Shown: positions 34,421 to 42,738 of the stretch, piece by piece
Numbering within the stretch: the first letter of the stretch is position 1
Layout: each line of letters opens with the position of its first letter
NCBI GenBank assembly: GCA_963829485.1
Contig: CAWHIK010000004.1
Span: 434,001-498,000, forward strand
Length of the DNA stretch: 64,000 bases
DNA from: JBGPQJ01 sp963829485
GTDB taxonomy: Bacteria > Chloroflexota > Anaerolineae > Anaerolineales > Villigracilaceae
Direction: 5' to 3'
The notes under the pieces: model-generated
The model's database searches: none
What the model was told of the DNA's origin: nothing
What the model saw: only the letters and a program-made list of their open reading frames with translations
Position numbers and translations under genes: made by a program

Positions 34421-36655
34421 ATGAAACCAGAAGTAAAACGCTACACAACCACCGTTGGGTCGCGCACTGTTACGTTTGAGACCGGCAAACTTGCCGCTCA
34501 GGCAGGCGGCGCCGTCACGGTTGGAATCAACGATGCGATCATTTTCGCCGCAGCCACTATGGGCGGCGTCCGTGAAGGCATCGATTTTTTCCCGCTATCT
34601 GTCGAGTACGAAGAGCGCCTTTATGCAGGTGGGAAGATCCCCGGCTCGTTTTTCAGGCGCGAAGGCCGGCCTTCGACGGAAGCCATACTCACCGCACGGC
34701 TGACCGACCGCCCGCTGCGCCCGCTTTTTCCCAAGGGAATGCGCAATGAGGTACAGGTAATGATGTTCTCTCTTTCCTCCGATGCCGACAACCCGCTCGA
34801 TATCCTCGCCATCAATGCCGCTTCGGCGGCGGTTATGATCTCGGACATTCCCTGGAATGGACCGGTTGGCGCGGTGAGGGTCGGACGAATTGATGGCAGT
34901 TTCGTCGCCAACCCAACCTTTTCAGAGATGGACAAGTCCGACCTGGACCTGCGACTGGCAGGAACCCGCGATGCGATCTTGATGGTCGAATGCGGCGCGA
35001 ATGAAGTCCCTGAAGACATCATGGTATCCGCGTTGGAATTCGGACACAAATCCATCCAGCCCATCATCGATGTCCAGTTCCAAATGCAGAAGGAAATCGG
35101 TAAAACAAAACGCGAAGCCAAATACTTCGAAGTCAATGAAGAGTTGGATAAGAAAGTTTTTGACCGGGCTGAAAAATCCCTCAATGAGTTGCTCGATAAA
35201 CCTCTGATGAAATCCGAATTCTACAGCGGCATGGATGCACTTGCCGATGAGATCGTTACAGAATTCACTGCAGGAACTGAGGGGATTGAGCCGCTCAGCA
35301 CGCCCATACCCGCTTCAGTTCGTTCAGCCTTCGGTAAAGCCGAACAGGCGGTCGTACGCGAGAGAATCCTCAGCCTTGGCAAACGTCCTGATGGCCGGTC
35401 TCCAGAGGAAATTCGCCCGATCTGGTGCGAAGTCAACATTTCGCCCCGCGCTCACGGCTCCGGTTTGTTCACTCGCGGCGAAACACAGGTCCTGACTCTC
35501 GCCACGCTTGGCACATTGGGTGAAGCTCAGGAAATTGATTCCCTTTCACCCATAGATACCAAGCGTTACCTTCATCATTACAACTTCCCACCTTTCAGCA
35601 CCGGTGAAGTGAAACCCGTTCGCGGTCAGAGCCGGCGAGAAGTGGGTCATGGCGCGCTTGCAGAACGCGCGCTCGAGCCGGTCATCCCTGCCGAAGAGAC
35701 ATTCCCCTACACGCTCAGGCTGGTTTCCGAAGTTTTGGCATCTAATGGATCCTCCTCGATGGCGTCCGTTTGCGGCTCAACATTAGCGCTGATGGATGCC
35801 GGGGTCCCGATCAAGGCGCCGGTTGCCGGAGTTGCGATGGGGTTGATCACCGATGATGCAGGCCGCTACCAAATCCTCACAGACATCCAGGGAACCGAGG
35901 ATCATCTTGGTGACATGGATTTCAAGGTCGCTGGAACATCTACCGGAATCACAGCGCTTCAGATGGACATCAAGATTTCAGGCCTGACCGCTGAAATTAT
36001 GAAAAAAGCGCTGGAACAAGCCCGGGTCGCACGCTTGAGCATACTTGAAAAGATGTTGGAAGTCATCCCGCAAACTAGAGAAGCGCTCAAGCCTCATGCG
36101 CCTCGCATCATCACCGTTAAAATCCCGGTGGACAAGATCGGCGCTTTGATCGGACCCGGCGGGAAGAACATTCGTGCCCTCCAGGAAGAAACCGGCACCA
36201 AAATCGACATTGAAGAAGACGGCACGGTTTATATTGCTTCAGTGGAAGGCGTCGGGGCAGAAACAGCCCGGCAGCGCGTTGAATCCCTCGGGGAATCAGC
36301 TGAAATCGGCCGAATTTACACGGGTAAGGTTGTCCGTGTGGCAGACTTTGGAGCTTTCGTTGAAATCCTGCCCGGAATGGATGGTCTCGTCCACATTTCG
36401 CAGCTCGATACAGAGCGAGTTAATAAAGTAGAGGATATTGCCAACATGGGCGATGAACTGACCGTAATGGTCACGGCGATTGACCCGGCAGGCAAAATTC
36501 GCCTGTCACGACAGGCTGTTCTCGAAGGCTGGACCGTGGAGGAAGCTCTCTCCCACGATAAACCGAAAAGTGGTGGTCGTCCTAGTGGAGGTCGCGGAGG
36601 TGGTCGCGGAGGAGACCGTGGCGGTGACCGCGGTGGCCGCGAACGAAGAAGGTAA
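34421..36655 (+). CDS. pnp: Polyribonucleotide nucleotidyltransferase (PNPase)
   Basis: Phosphorolytic 3'-5' exoribonuclease of RNA decay. 744 residues from ATG 34421 (AGGAG five bases upstream); a longer frame from 34349 starts inside the leader hairpin. Two RNase PH domains (ETGKLAAQAGGAVTVG at the N-terminus, then FTRGETQVLTLATLG), a KH domain with IGALIGPGGKNIRALQEE and an S1 domain with GKVVRVADFGAFVEILPGMDGLVHISQL are seen in order. The C-terminus has a Gly/Arg-rich tail (GGRGGGRGGDRGG), unusual for PNPase and probably an extra RNA-binding tail. Confidence 0.96.
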   Translation: MKPEVKRYTTTVGSRTVTFETGKLAAQAGGAVTVGINDAIIFAAATMGGVREGIDFFPLSVEYEERLYAGGKIPGSFFRREGRPSTEAILTARLTDRPLRPLFPKGMRNEVQVMMFSLSSDADNPLDILAINAASAAVMISDIPWNGPVGAVRVGRIDGSFVANPTFSEMDKSDLDLRLAGTRDAILMVECGANEVPEDIMVSALEFGHKSIQPIIDVQFQMQKEIGKTKREAKYFEVNEELDKKVFDRAEKSLNELLDKPLMKSEFYSGMDALADEIVTEFTAGTEGIEPLSTPIPASVRSAFGKAEQAVVRERILSLGKRPDGRSPEEIRPIWCEVNISPRAHGSGLFTRGETQVLTLATLGTLGEAQEIDSLSPIDTKRYLHHYNFPPFSTGEVKPVRGQSRREVGHGALAERALEPVIPAEETFPYTLRLVSEVLASNGSSSMASVCGSTLALMDAGVPIKAPVAGVAMGLITDDAGRYQILTDIQGTEDHLGDMDFKVAGTSTGITALQMDIKISGLTAEIMKKALEQARVARLSILEKMLEVIPQTREALKPHAPRIITVKIPVDKIGALIGPGGKNIRALQEETGTKIDIEEDGTVYIASVEGVGAETARQRVESLGESAEIGRIYTGKVVRVADFGAFVEILPGMDGLVHISQLDTERVNKVEDIANMGDELTVMVTAIDPAGKIRLSRQAVLEGWTVEEALSHDKPKSGGRPSGGRGGGRGGDRGGDRGGRERRR

Positions 36656-36670
36656 TTCCCTGCAATTTCT

Positions 36671-36703
36671 ACTCAGGGGCGCGAGTAAATCGCGCCCCTG
36701 AGT
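36671..36703 (+). other. Strong hairpin after pnp
   Basis: 14-base-pair stem ACTCAGGGGCGCGA (36671-36684) with TCGCGCCCCTGAGT (36690-36703), loop GTAAA. Few T follow, so termination may be partial. It ends 12 bases before the MFS start. Confidence 0.6.
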
Positions 36704-36715
36704 TTCTGAGTCAAC

Positions 36716-37948
36716 ATGATAAAGAATGCCCTGACGACGTATCACCGGTATCCCCGGCAGTTCTGGTTGATGGCTGCCGGTCTATTCATCATGTCAGCAG
36801 GCGCCAGCATGGTCTGGCCGTTCCTGATGATCTACGTCAGCAATACGCTAAGCCTCCCCATGAGCAAGGCTGCTTCACTCATCACAATAAATGCAGGCGC
36901 CGGGTTGGTTTCATCTCTTGTGGCAGGCGCCATGGCGGACAGGTTTGGCAGAAAACTTGTCATGACCACAAGTCTCCTGACAAACGGGGTTATATATTTA
37001 TTTCTATCACAGGCGAATTCATACGGTTCATTTGCTCTGCTAATGATGCTGGCCGGTCTTTCCAATCCACTTTATGCCGTTGGAGCAGACGCCATGCTGG
37101 CTGATCTGTTACCGATCGAAAAACGCAGCGATGGTTATGCAATCATCCGTATGGTGAATAATGCAGGAATAGCCATCGGCCCCGCGGTCGGTGGATTTAT
37201 CGCAGGTAAGTCCTATGATCTTGCCTTTTTAGGAGCTGCAATCGGGATGCTCTCGTATGGGTTCCTGTTGTTGTTCTTCGCCAAGGAAACCCTGGATCGA
37301 ACTGTTGTCCGAGTACGCGGGGCGGCGGAAAAGGCATCGGGAGGATTTCGGAGAGTCTTTCGCGATAAAGGGTATATCGCGTTTACCGCCTTGATCGCTT
37401 TCGGATTGATCGCCCCTGCCATGCTCTGGAGCCTGCTTGCGGTTTACGGCAACCAGAATTACGGATTAACCGAGCAGCTCTTTGGATGGATTCCCACGAC
37501 CAATGCAATCATGTGTGTCTTCATTCAATTGCCCGTTACGCAGGTTACCAAAAAATTTAAGGCTCTCCCGGTCATCGCGACGGGCATGCTGGTTTACGCG
37601 ATAGGAGTGGGCAGCGTGGCACTGATGGCTGGATTTTGGGGATTCTGGCTGTCGATGGTTATTATGACATTCGGTGAATTGATTCTGGTCCCAACTGCAA
37701 GCAAGTTCGTCGCAGACAGATCCCCTATTGACCTGAGAGGCCGTTATATGAGCATCTACTGGCTAACACAAGGTCTGGCCAGGGCGATTGGTCCGTTATA
37801 TGGTGGATGGCTGAACGATAATATTTCACCTCGGGCGATATGGATCGGCGGACTTGGTGTAGGACTTACGAGCACCGTGGGCTTATTCTCTTTGTCTACA
37901 CGGATGCCGGGACCGCCTGAGGAAGAATCCGAAACGAAATCAGAGTGA
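36716..37948 (+). CDS. MFS-family transporter
   Basis: 410 residues, about 12 membrane helices. The N-terminal half contains the MFS motif A (GAMADRFGRKLVM) in the loop after helix 2 and a conserved IIRMVNNAGIAIGPAVGGFIAG stretch in helices 5-6. The substrate is not indicated; the type resembles drug or small-molecule efflux. There is no Shine-Dalgarno in the 12 bases after the hairpin. It converges with the GNAT gene. Confidence 0.88.
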   Translation: MIKNALTTYHRYPRQFWLMAAGLFIMSAGASMVWPFLMIYVSNTLSLPMSKAASLITINAGAGLVSSLVAGAMADRFGRKLVMTTSLLTNGVIYLFLSQANSYGSFALLMMLAGLSNPLYAVGADAMLADLLPIEKRSDGYAIIRMVNNAGIAIGPAVGGFIAGKSYDLAFLGAAIGMLSYGFLLLFFAKETLDRTVVRVRGAAEKASGGFRRVFRDKGYIAFTALIAFGLIAPAMLWSLLAVYGNQNYGLTEQLFGWIPTTNAIMCVFIQLPVTQVTKKFKALPVIATGMLVYAIGVGSVALMAGFWGFWLSMVIMTFGELILVPTASKFVADRSPIDLRGRYMSIYWLTQGLARAIGPLYGGWLNDNISPRAIWIGGLGVGLTSTVGLFSLSTRMPGPPEEESETKSE

Positions 37949-37960
37949 GTAAACTTTTTT

Positions 37961-38551
37961 TTACATGCCCAACATTTCTTCCAGTCGTTTCTTGACCCCC
38001 GGCCATTCATTTGACACGATTGAAAAATACGCAGAATGACGATAGGTACCATCCTGCAGAATCATGTGGTTCCTCAAATTTCCTTCTCTCCTGGCTCCGA
38101 TACGCTCAATCGCTTTGATAGACCGCTCGTTCCTGGAATCTGATTTAAATTGAACGCGGATGCATCCCAACGACTCAAAAGCATGTTTCAGCAATAAATA
38201 TTTACATTCAGTATTAACGGCTGTTCTCTGAAAGCTAAGTCCGTACCACGTGCCCCCGATCTCCAGCCCTCGATGTGGAATACGGATATCAAGATATCGG
38301 GTTCCGCCGATCGCTTTCCCCGTGGCAAGATCGATGACTGCAAATGGTAAATCTGCGCCGGCGTTTGCCCGATTCAGCATATCCAGGACCCACCTACGCA
38401 TATCCTCTTCAGTCGTGATATCCCCATAAAGCATGTATTTCCAAATGGATGGGTCACTCGCTGCAAACAAATCTGTGACATGCTCCAGTGTAAGCGGTTC
38501 CAACCGGACGATCCTGCCTGTGAGTATTACCGGTTTGATATCCATTTTCAC
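37961..38551 (-). CDS. GNAT-family N-acetyltransferase (RimJ/RimL-like)
   Basis: 196 residues. Acetyl-CoA-dependent enzyme with the RimJ/RimL pattern: LTGRIVRLEPLTLEHVTDLF at the start, IGGTRYLDI and GLEIGGTWYGLSFQRTAVNTECKYLLLKHAFE containing the acetyl-CoA pyrophosphate loop region, and RNERSIKAIERIGARREG in motif B. The start is GTG 38551 or ATG 38545; the neighbourhood AGGTGAAAATGG cannot separate them. It is 19 bases downstream of murE on the same strand, so likely co-transcribed. Confidence 0.88.
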   Translation of the reverse strand: MKMDIKPVILTGRIVRLEPLTLEHVTDLFAASDPSIWKYMLYGDITTEEDMRRWVLDMLNRANAGADLPFAVIDLATGKAIGGTRYLDIRIPHRGLEIGGTWYGLSFQRTAVNTECKYLLLKHAFESLGCIRVQFKSDSRNERSIKAIERIGARREGNLRNHMILQDGTYRHSAYFSIVSNEWPGVKKRLEEMLGM

Positions 38552-38570
38552 CTGATAACCGATTTAATGA

Positions 38571-40124
38571 TCACTTCCGCTGTGTGGGAAGAAAGGGCAT
38601 TGGAACGGGAGGTAAGTCCAATAATTCGGATAGTGCCGCTCGCATGGCTTGCCTGTCATCCCAGGGATATTCCGTCGCGCCAAAGCACATGGATTGTTCG
38701 TGACCTTTTCCGCATGCGATGACCAAATCCCCGCGCTCAGCCATTCTGACAGCCTGTCGAATCGCCTCCCCCCTGTCGGGAATTCGCAGGAACGACTGAT
38801 CCTCGACGCCACCTTTTCCGACCGCCCCTTGAGCCATTTCATTCAGTATTGCTTCCAATGACTCAGTGCGCGGGTCTTCCGCTGTCAGGATGGAAATATC
38901 CGCAAGCTCTTCAGCCACCTCTGCCATCATTCTTCTTTTTTGGCGGTCGCGAAGCCCGGCAGACCCGAATACAACAATCAGCCGTCCGGGAGTAATATTC
39001 CGTGCAGCCTGCAAGGCAGATTTCAACGCATTAGGCGTATGGGCGAAATCCACGATGGCAGTAAACGCCTGTCCCAGGTCTATCCGCTCCATTCGACCTG
39101 GTACGCTTTCGAGGCTGGATATGCCTCTCAAAGCCGTTTCAGGATCAATCTTCAGCCCTTCAACTGCTGTTGCGTAGGCTGCCAGGCAATTGGAGACATT
39201 GAACATCCCCGCCAACCGACATTGAACCCGATGGGCTGCTCCTTGATGCAAGATTGAGAACTCAATACCCGAAGGGGTGTATTCAATTCCTTCGGCGCGA
39301 TAATCTGACAGGGGATGAACTCCATAACTAATGTTTGGTACTTTCGTTTTATCACATAAATAATCAAAGGAATCGTCGTCGCGATTAAGGACTGCCAGCA
39401 GGATACCACCTTGTTTTTTTGGCTGAACCTCAACTAGTCCGGTGAACAACCTTGCCTTGGCTGAACGGTAATTCTCAAACGATCCATGGTAATCGAGATG
39501 TTCATGAGTGATATTTGTGATGACACCAATTTCAAATTCGCAGGCATCGACTCTGTATTGAGCCCAACCGTGAGATGTCGTTTCAAGGATCACATGGGTC
39601 AAGCCTGCGTCCACCATCTTAGCCAGGAAACGTTGAACGTCCATCGCATCGGGAGTGGTCACATGAAAACCCGTGTCGAGGATTTCATCCCCAATAACAG
39701 CGTTGACCGTCGAGACCATCCCAGCCTTGATCCCAGCACCCTGAAGAATGCGGTAGAGCAGGTTGCAGGTCGTGGTCTTTCCGTCCGTGCCGGTGACGCC
39801 GATCATCGTGAGCTTCCGACCGGGGTGATCATAAAAGGCCGCAGCGAGATAGGCCAACGCCTGACGCGAATTTTTCACCTGGATATACGGAACTCCCAGA
39901 GCTTGCGGTTCAGGTTTTTCACCAACAACTGCTACCGCCCCTTTTTCGACCGCTAAGTAAATGAAATCATGACCGTCCGTATTCTCACCAGCTATGGCGA
40001 CAAATAATGAATCCGGGCAGGTTTTTCGAGAATCCGACACGATTGTATGTATGTTTACCTCAGAGGGAATTCCATACAACGATGGAAATGGATATTCTTG
40101 GAAAAGGGTTGCTAGTGTGGGCAT
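38571..40124 (-). CDS. murE: UDP-N-acetylmuramoyl-tripeptide synthetase MurE
   Basis: 517 residues from ATG 40124. Adds the third residue of the peptidoglycan stem peptide. VSDSRKTCPDSLFVAI, the ATP-binding GVTGTDGKTTT, ETTSHGWAQYRVDAC and ITNITHEHLDYHGSFENYRSAK are typical. The residue that selects the diamino acid lies in EDPRTES, where mDAP-specific enzymes have DNPR; here it is EDPR. So the third residue may be other than mDAP. No Shine-Dalgarno is seen. It follows a terminator after the ATP synthase genes. Confidence 0.93.
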   Translation of the reverse strand: MPTLATLFQEYPFPSLYGIPSEVNIHTIVSDSRKTCPDSLFVAIAGENTDGHDFIYLAVEKGAVAVVGEKPEPQALGVPYIQVKNSRQALAYLAAAFYDHPGRKLTMIGVTGTDGKTTTCNLLYRILQGAGIKAGMVSTVNAVIGDEILDTGFHVTTPDAMDVQRFLAKMVDAGLTHVILETTSHGWAQYRVDACEFEIGVITNITHEHLDYHGSFENYRSAKARLFTGLVEVQPKKQGGILLAVLNRDDDSFDYLCDKTKVPNISYGVHPLSDYRAEGIEYTPSGIEFSILHQGAAHRVQCRLAGMFNVSNCLAAYATAVEGLKIDPETALRGISSLESVPGRMERIDLGQAFTAIVDFAHTPNALKSALQAARNITPGRLIVVFGSAGLRDRQKRRMMAEVAEELADISILTAEDPRTESLEAILNEMAQGAVGKGGVEDQSFLRIPDRGEAIRQAVRMAERGDLVIACGKGHEQSMCFGATEYPWDDRQAMRAALSELLDLPPVPMPFLPTQRK

Positions 40125-40146
40125 AATAGGGAATAGGTGAGTTAAA

Positions 40147-40186
40147 AGCAAAGAGGGTCCTGACAGATTAACGTCAAAACCCTCTT
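40147..40186 (-). terminator. Hairpin terminator after the F0 ATPase genes
   Basis: On the minus strand AAGAGGGT (40186-40179) pairs with ACCCTCTT (40158-40151), with a short inner GAC/GTC stem, followed by TGCTTTT. It separates atpF/H from murE. Confidence 0.6.
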
Positions 40187-40201
40187 CATGGTTATAAAAT
40201 A

Positions 40202-40936
40202 CTAGTGCAAATTAGCGCGCAAGCCTTCCAGCTTGCCAGCAACCGATCCGTCCAATATCTTATCGCCGACACGGACGACAAGTCCGCCGAGAATCGATGG
40301 ATCAACCCGGAACGTGATCGCTTCCGCACCTGATTTGGACAGGATTTCTTTCTTGACAGTCGTCTGCTCCTCAGAGGTCAACGGTAAAGCGCTTGTCACT
40401 TCCGCTGAGGTTCCCTTGAAGGATGAATTTTCCAGGACGACGACTTTGCCCGACTTAACACCGGAAAAGAATTCAGCCAGCAATGCGTGCTGGCGCTTCT
40501 CGTCCAGAGCCTCTCCGACCAATTTCTGGGCGGCGGCGATGGAGATGCCAGCGATTTGACCGCGCAAATCCCCCAGGATCCGGTTGCGCTCTTCTTCAAC
40601 CTCAACGAGGGCTTTTTCACGGGCTTTACCTGCATCCACATCTGCAGATGCCCTGACGTCACGGGCTGCAACTTCGGCACGATCCTTCGCCTCAGCGACG
40701 ATCTGACCAGCCTGCCTGTTGGCATCGGCGATGATCTTCTCGGCTTCCTTTTCGGCATTGGCGCGAGCCTCGGCAGCAATTCGAGCGTCTTCCAGACCTT
40801 GCGCAATGGACTGGCGGCGCTTATCCAGCATGCCAACCAGGGGTTTGTAGACCCACACGCGAAGTACGACCAGCAGGATCAGAAAATTGAAAGTCTGAAC
40901 CAGAAAATAACCAAGATTAATGCCCAGTTTTTCCAA
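40202..40936 (-). CDS. atpF: ATP synthase F0 subunit b fused to a delta-like C-terminal domain
   Basis: 244 residues. The first part is subunit b: one N-terminal membrane helix (FNFLILLVVLRVWVY) and a long charged coiled coil (about residues 35-140). The C-terminal about 80 residues (SEEQTTVKKEILSKSGAEAITFRVDPSILGGLVVRVGDKILDGSVAGKL, broken in two here) match the C-terminal part of subunit delta. So b and the delta tail form one stator protein. In most bacteria these are separate genes; fused versions are known, for example in mycobacteria, with a different arrangement. It is last in the F0 cluster; no alpha, gamma, beta or epsilon genes follow. Confidence 0.88.
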   Translation of the reverse strand: MEKLGINLGYFLVQTFNFLILLVVLRVWVYKPLVGMLDKRRQSIAQGLEDARIAAEARANAEKEAEKIIADANRQAGQIVAEAKDRAEVAARDVRASADVDAGKAREKALVEVEEERNRILGDLRGQIAGISIAAAQKLVGEALDEKRQHALLAEFFSGVKSGKVVVLENSSFKGTSAEVTSALPLTSEEQTTVKKEILSKSGAEAITFRVDPSILGGLVVRVGDKILDGSVAGKLEGLRANLH

Positions 40937-40963
40937 GATATCCTCCTTTGTTTTCCAATCGAC

Positions 40964-41203
40964 CTAGAAAACAAATAGAATCAGGAGCGCGACAACCAGA
41001 CAATAAATGGCGACGGCTTCAGCGAACGCGATGCCCAGGATCATGTTGGTTTGAATGGTGCCCGTGGCATCCGGGTTTCGTCCCATTGCCTGCACAGCAC
41101 CACTGGTAACAATACCGATGCCTGCGCCTGCGCCAATCGCACCGATCATCGCAAGACCAGCGCCGATCAACTTGCCTAGTATTTGAGCAGCTGCGAAATC
41201 CAT
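40964..41203 (-). CDS. atpE: ATP synthase F0 subunit c
   Basis: 79 residues from ATG 41203, chosen because GGAGGT stands six bases upstream; an open frame to 41245 is not needed. Two membrane helices with a glycine-rich first helix (GLAMIGAIGAGAGIGIVTSGAV), the polar loop GRNPDA and the ion-binding Glu in FAEAVAIY. The lack of Gln32/Ser-Thr sodium ligands suggests protons. It lies between atpB and the b-delta gene. Confidence 0.95.
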   Translation of the reverse strand: MDFAAAQILGKLIGAGLAMIGAIGAGAGIGIVTSGAVQAMGRNPDATGTIQTNMILGIAFAEAVAIYCLVVALLILFVF

Positions 41204-41290
41204 GTAAGTACCTCCGTAAGTAGTTTCGGGCGGGGTAACCGCCACCCAATGGTTTATACCCGGGCGTTTACCGCCCGAAGACTGAAAAAT

Positions 41291-42401
41291 TTAATGAGCC
41301 TCTTCGTGATGCTCGCCATGTCCTTGTGTTGCCTGTGCCATGAAGGTCATTGTGAGGAGACCAAAAACGATCGCCTGGATCAAACCTACAAAGAACTCAA
41401 GCATTAAGAAACCGGTTTGAAGAAATGCGAGACGCCCAAGCAATGATCCCATGACGAAAAGAAGAACTGAACCTGCAAAGATGTTTCCAAAAAGACGGAA
41501 TGTAAATGAGAGGACTTTTGAAAATTCCGAGACCAGTTCAAGGATGCCCACGAAGAAATCAATGATCCCGAAAATGGGTTTACTGAAGAATGTACTAGTA
41601 TTGAAAAACTTCTTGAAAGTAAGCGCCGCCCTGCGCGCGGACACCCATAACCTGGACCATCACCACGGCTATTACTGCAAGGGCAAGTGTAAAATTTAAA
41701 TCCGTGGATGCCACGCGAACGAACGGAACAAATAGCACAGCCTCCTCGCGGACATCCATGCCTTTGACCATATCCGAGACAATCGTCTTAACTGCACCCA
41801 GATCTACAGTGTAAGTTCCGTGTTCCTCGCCTTCAACCACAATAGGTTCGAAATAACCGATGCTATCCACACCTGGGATAAGTTCCATCCAGTTCACAAC
41901 AAGCACTAGAAGGGTTATCGTGGCAAACCAGGGGAATATGGTTTTTGCCCATTTGCCAGCCGTACCTTCGGTCATATTAAAGATCACTTCCAACATAGCT
42001 TCGACTGCGCCGGAAAATCCCTTCGGAATGAGACTGCCGCTTGCTGATGCTTTATAAACGCCGTAGGCTATAAACATTAAAATGATATCCGCGATGATCA
42101 CCGCAGTGATCGTATTCGTCCATTCAAAGTGGAAGAAAAACGGAAGAGCTGTCAGACCGCCGATCCACAATGCCAGGAAGAGCATCTCAGCCCGACGGGC
42201 AGCGATAGCCAAGGCAACTGCAACGATCACACTGATTCCACCAACCACTAAAGCGACGTACGGGGGAACCAATTCGGCTGGCAGCTGGATGTGGGGTCTC
42301 ACTGGAGGAAATATTCCAGTGAAATATATGCTTAAGATTATTAGAATGAGAACAATATAACGGTTCTTTTTCCACCAGGGACCTGGTTTTTTTTCAGTCA
42401 C
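41291..42401 (-). CDS. atpB: ATP synthase F0 subunit a, interrupted by a +1 frameshift
   Basis: Proton channel subunit a. From GTG 42401, which has AGGAGGT eight bases upstream and overlaps the atpZ stop, the frame reads through NWMELIPGVDS to a stop near 41595. The rest, FSKVLSFTFRLFGNIFAGSVLLFVMGSL with the essential Arg in SFTFRLFGN, continues in the other frame to 41291. Length is 1111 bases, one more than a multiple of three, and one extra base near 41604-41614 beside AAGAAG/TTTTT restores 369 residues. Because the Arg is in the second frame the shift is either an assembly error or would kill the ATPase. Confidence 0.92.
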
Positions 42402-42699
42402 GATTCTGTACCTCCTCGCTTGTTTCAGCCTTCTTCTTTGGCCGATCAACTTTCATTCGCTTTGTGGCCGAATTGACGACCATGAACATAACAACCAAAG
42501 TTACCGGTACGCTGCCGATAATCAGTATTAATGTGAATAAAGGTTTTGTATCAAAATTCTTGTCAAGCCATAAGCCCAGTATCAGCGCCGCAACGATAAT
42601 CACCATTGTCAGGCATCCCACCAGCCCGGTGACGCTTGCCAGTGTCAGATTATACGCATGCTGCAGGCGGTCTTTATTCTGATCGTCTGGGTTACTCAT
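42394..42699 (-). CDS. AtpZ/AtpI-like ATP synthase accessory membrane protein
   Basis: 101 residues, two membrane segments (VTGLVGCLTMVIIVAALILGLWL and LFTLILIIGSVPVTLVVMFMVV), the size and position of AtpI/AtpZ, which sits first in many ATP synthase operons and helps c-ring assembly or Mg/Ca transport. Its mRNA start is predicted almost on its ATG. The stop overlaps the atpB start. Confidence 0.82.
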   Translation of the reverse strand: MSNPDDQNKDRLQHAYNLTLASVTGLVGCLTMVIIVAALILGLWLDKNFDTKPLFTLILIIGSVPVTLVVMFMVVNSATKRMKVDRPKKKAETSEEVQNRD

Positions 42700-42707
42700 G
42701 GCACTGC

Positions 42708-42737
42708 ATTATATCATAGAGATTTTTAAGGCGTCAA
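42708..42737 (-). promoter_or_regulatory. Promoter of atp cluster, leaderless position
   Basis: On the minus strand TTGACG (42737-42732), an 18-base spacer, and TGA-TATAAT (hexamer 42713-42708). The hexamer ends eight bases before the ATG at 42699, and there is no Shine-Dalgarno, so the atpZ transcript should start at or near the ATG. It also shows that the atp genes are not simply read from the nuo operon. Confidence 0.7.
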
Positions 42738-42738
42738 T

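Noticed and set aside
41595..41620. Programmed frameshift in atpB
   Set aside because: The essential Arg lies after the shift, and no truncated product is known for this family; an extra base beside a homopolymer is simpler.
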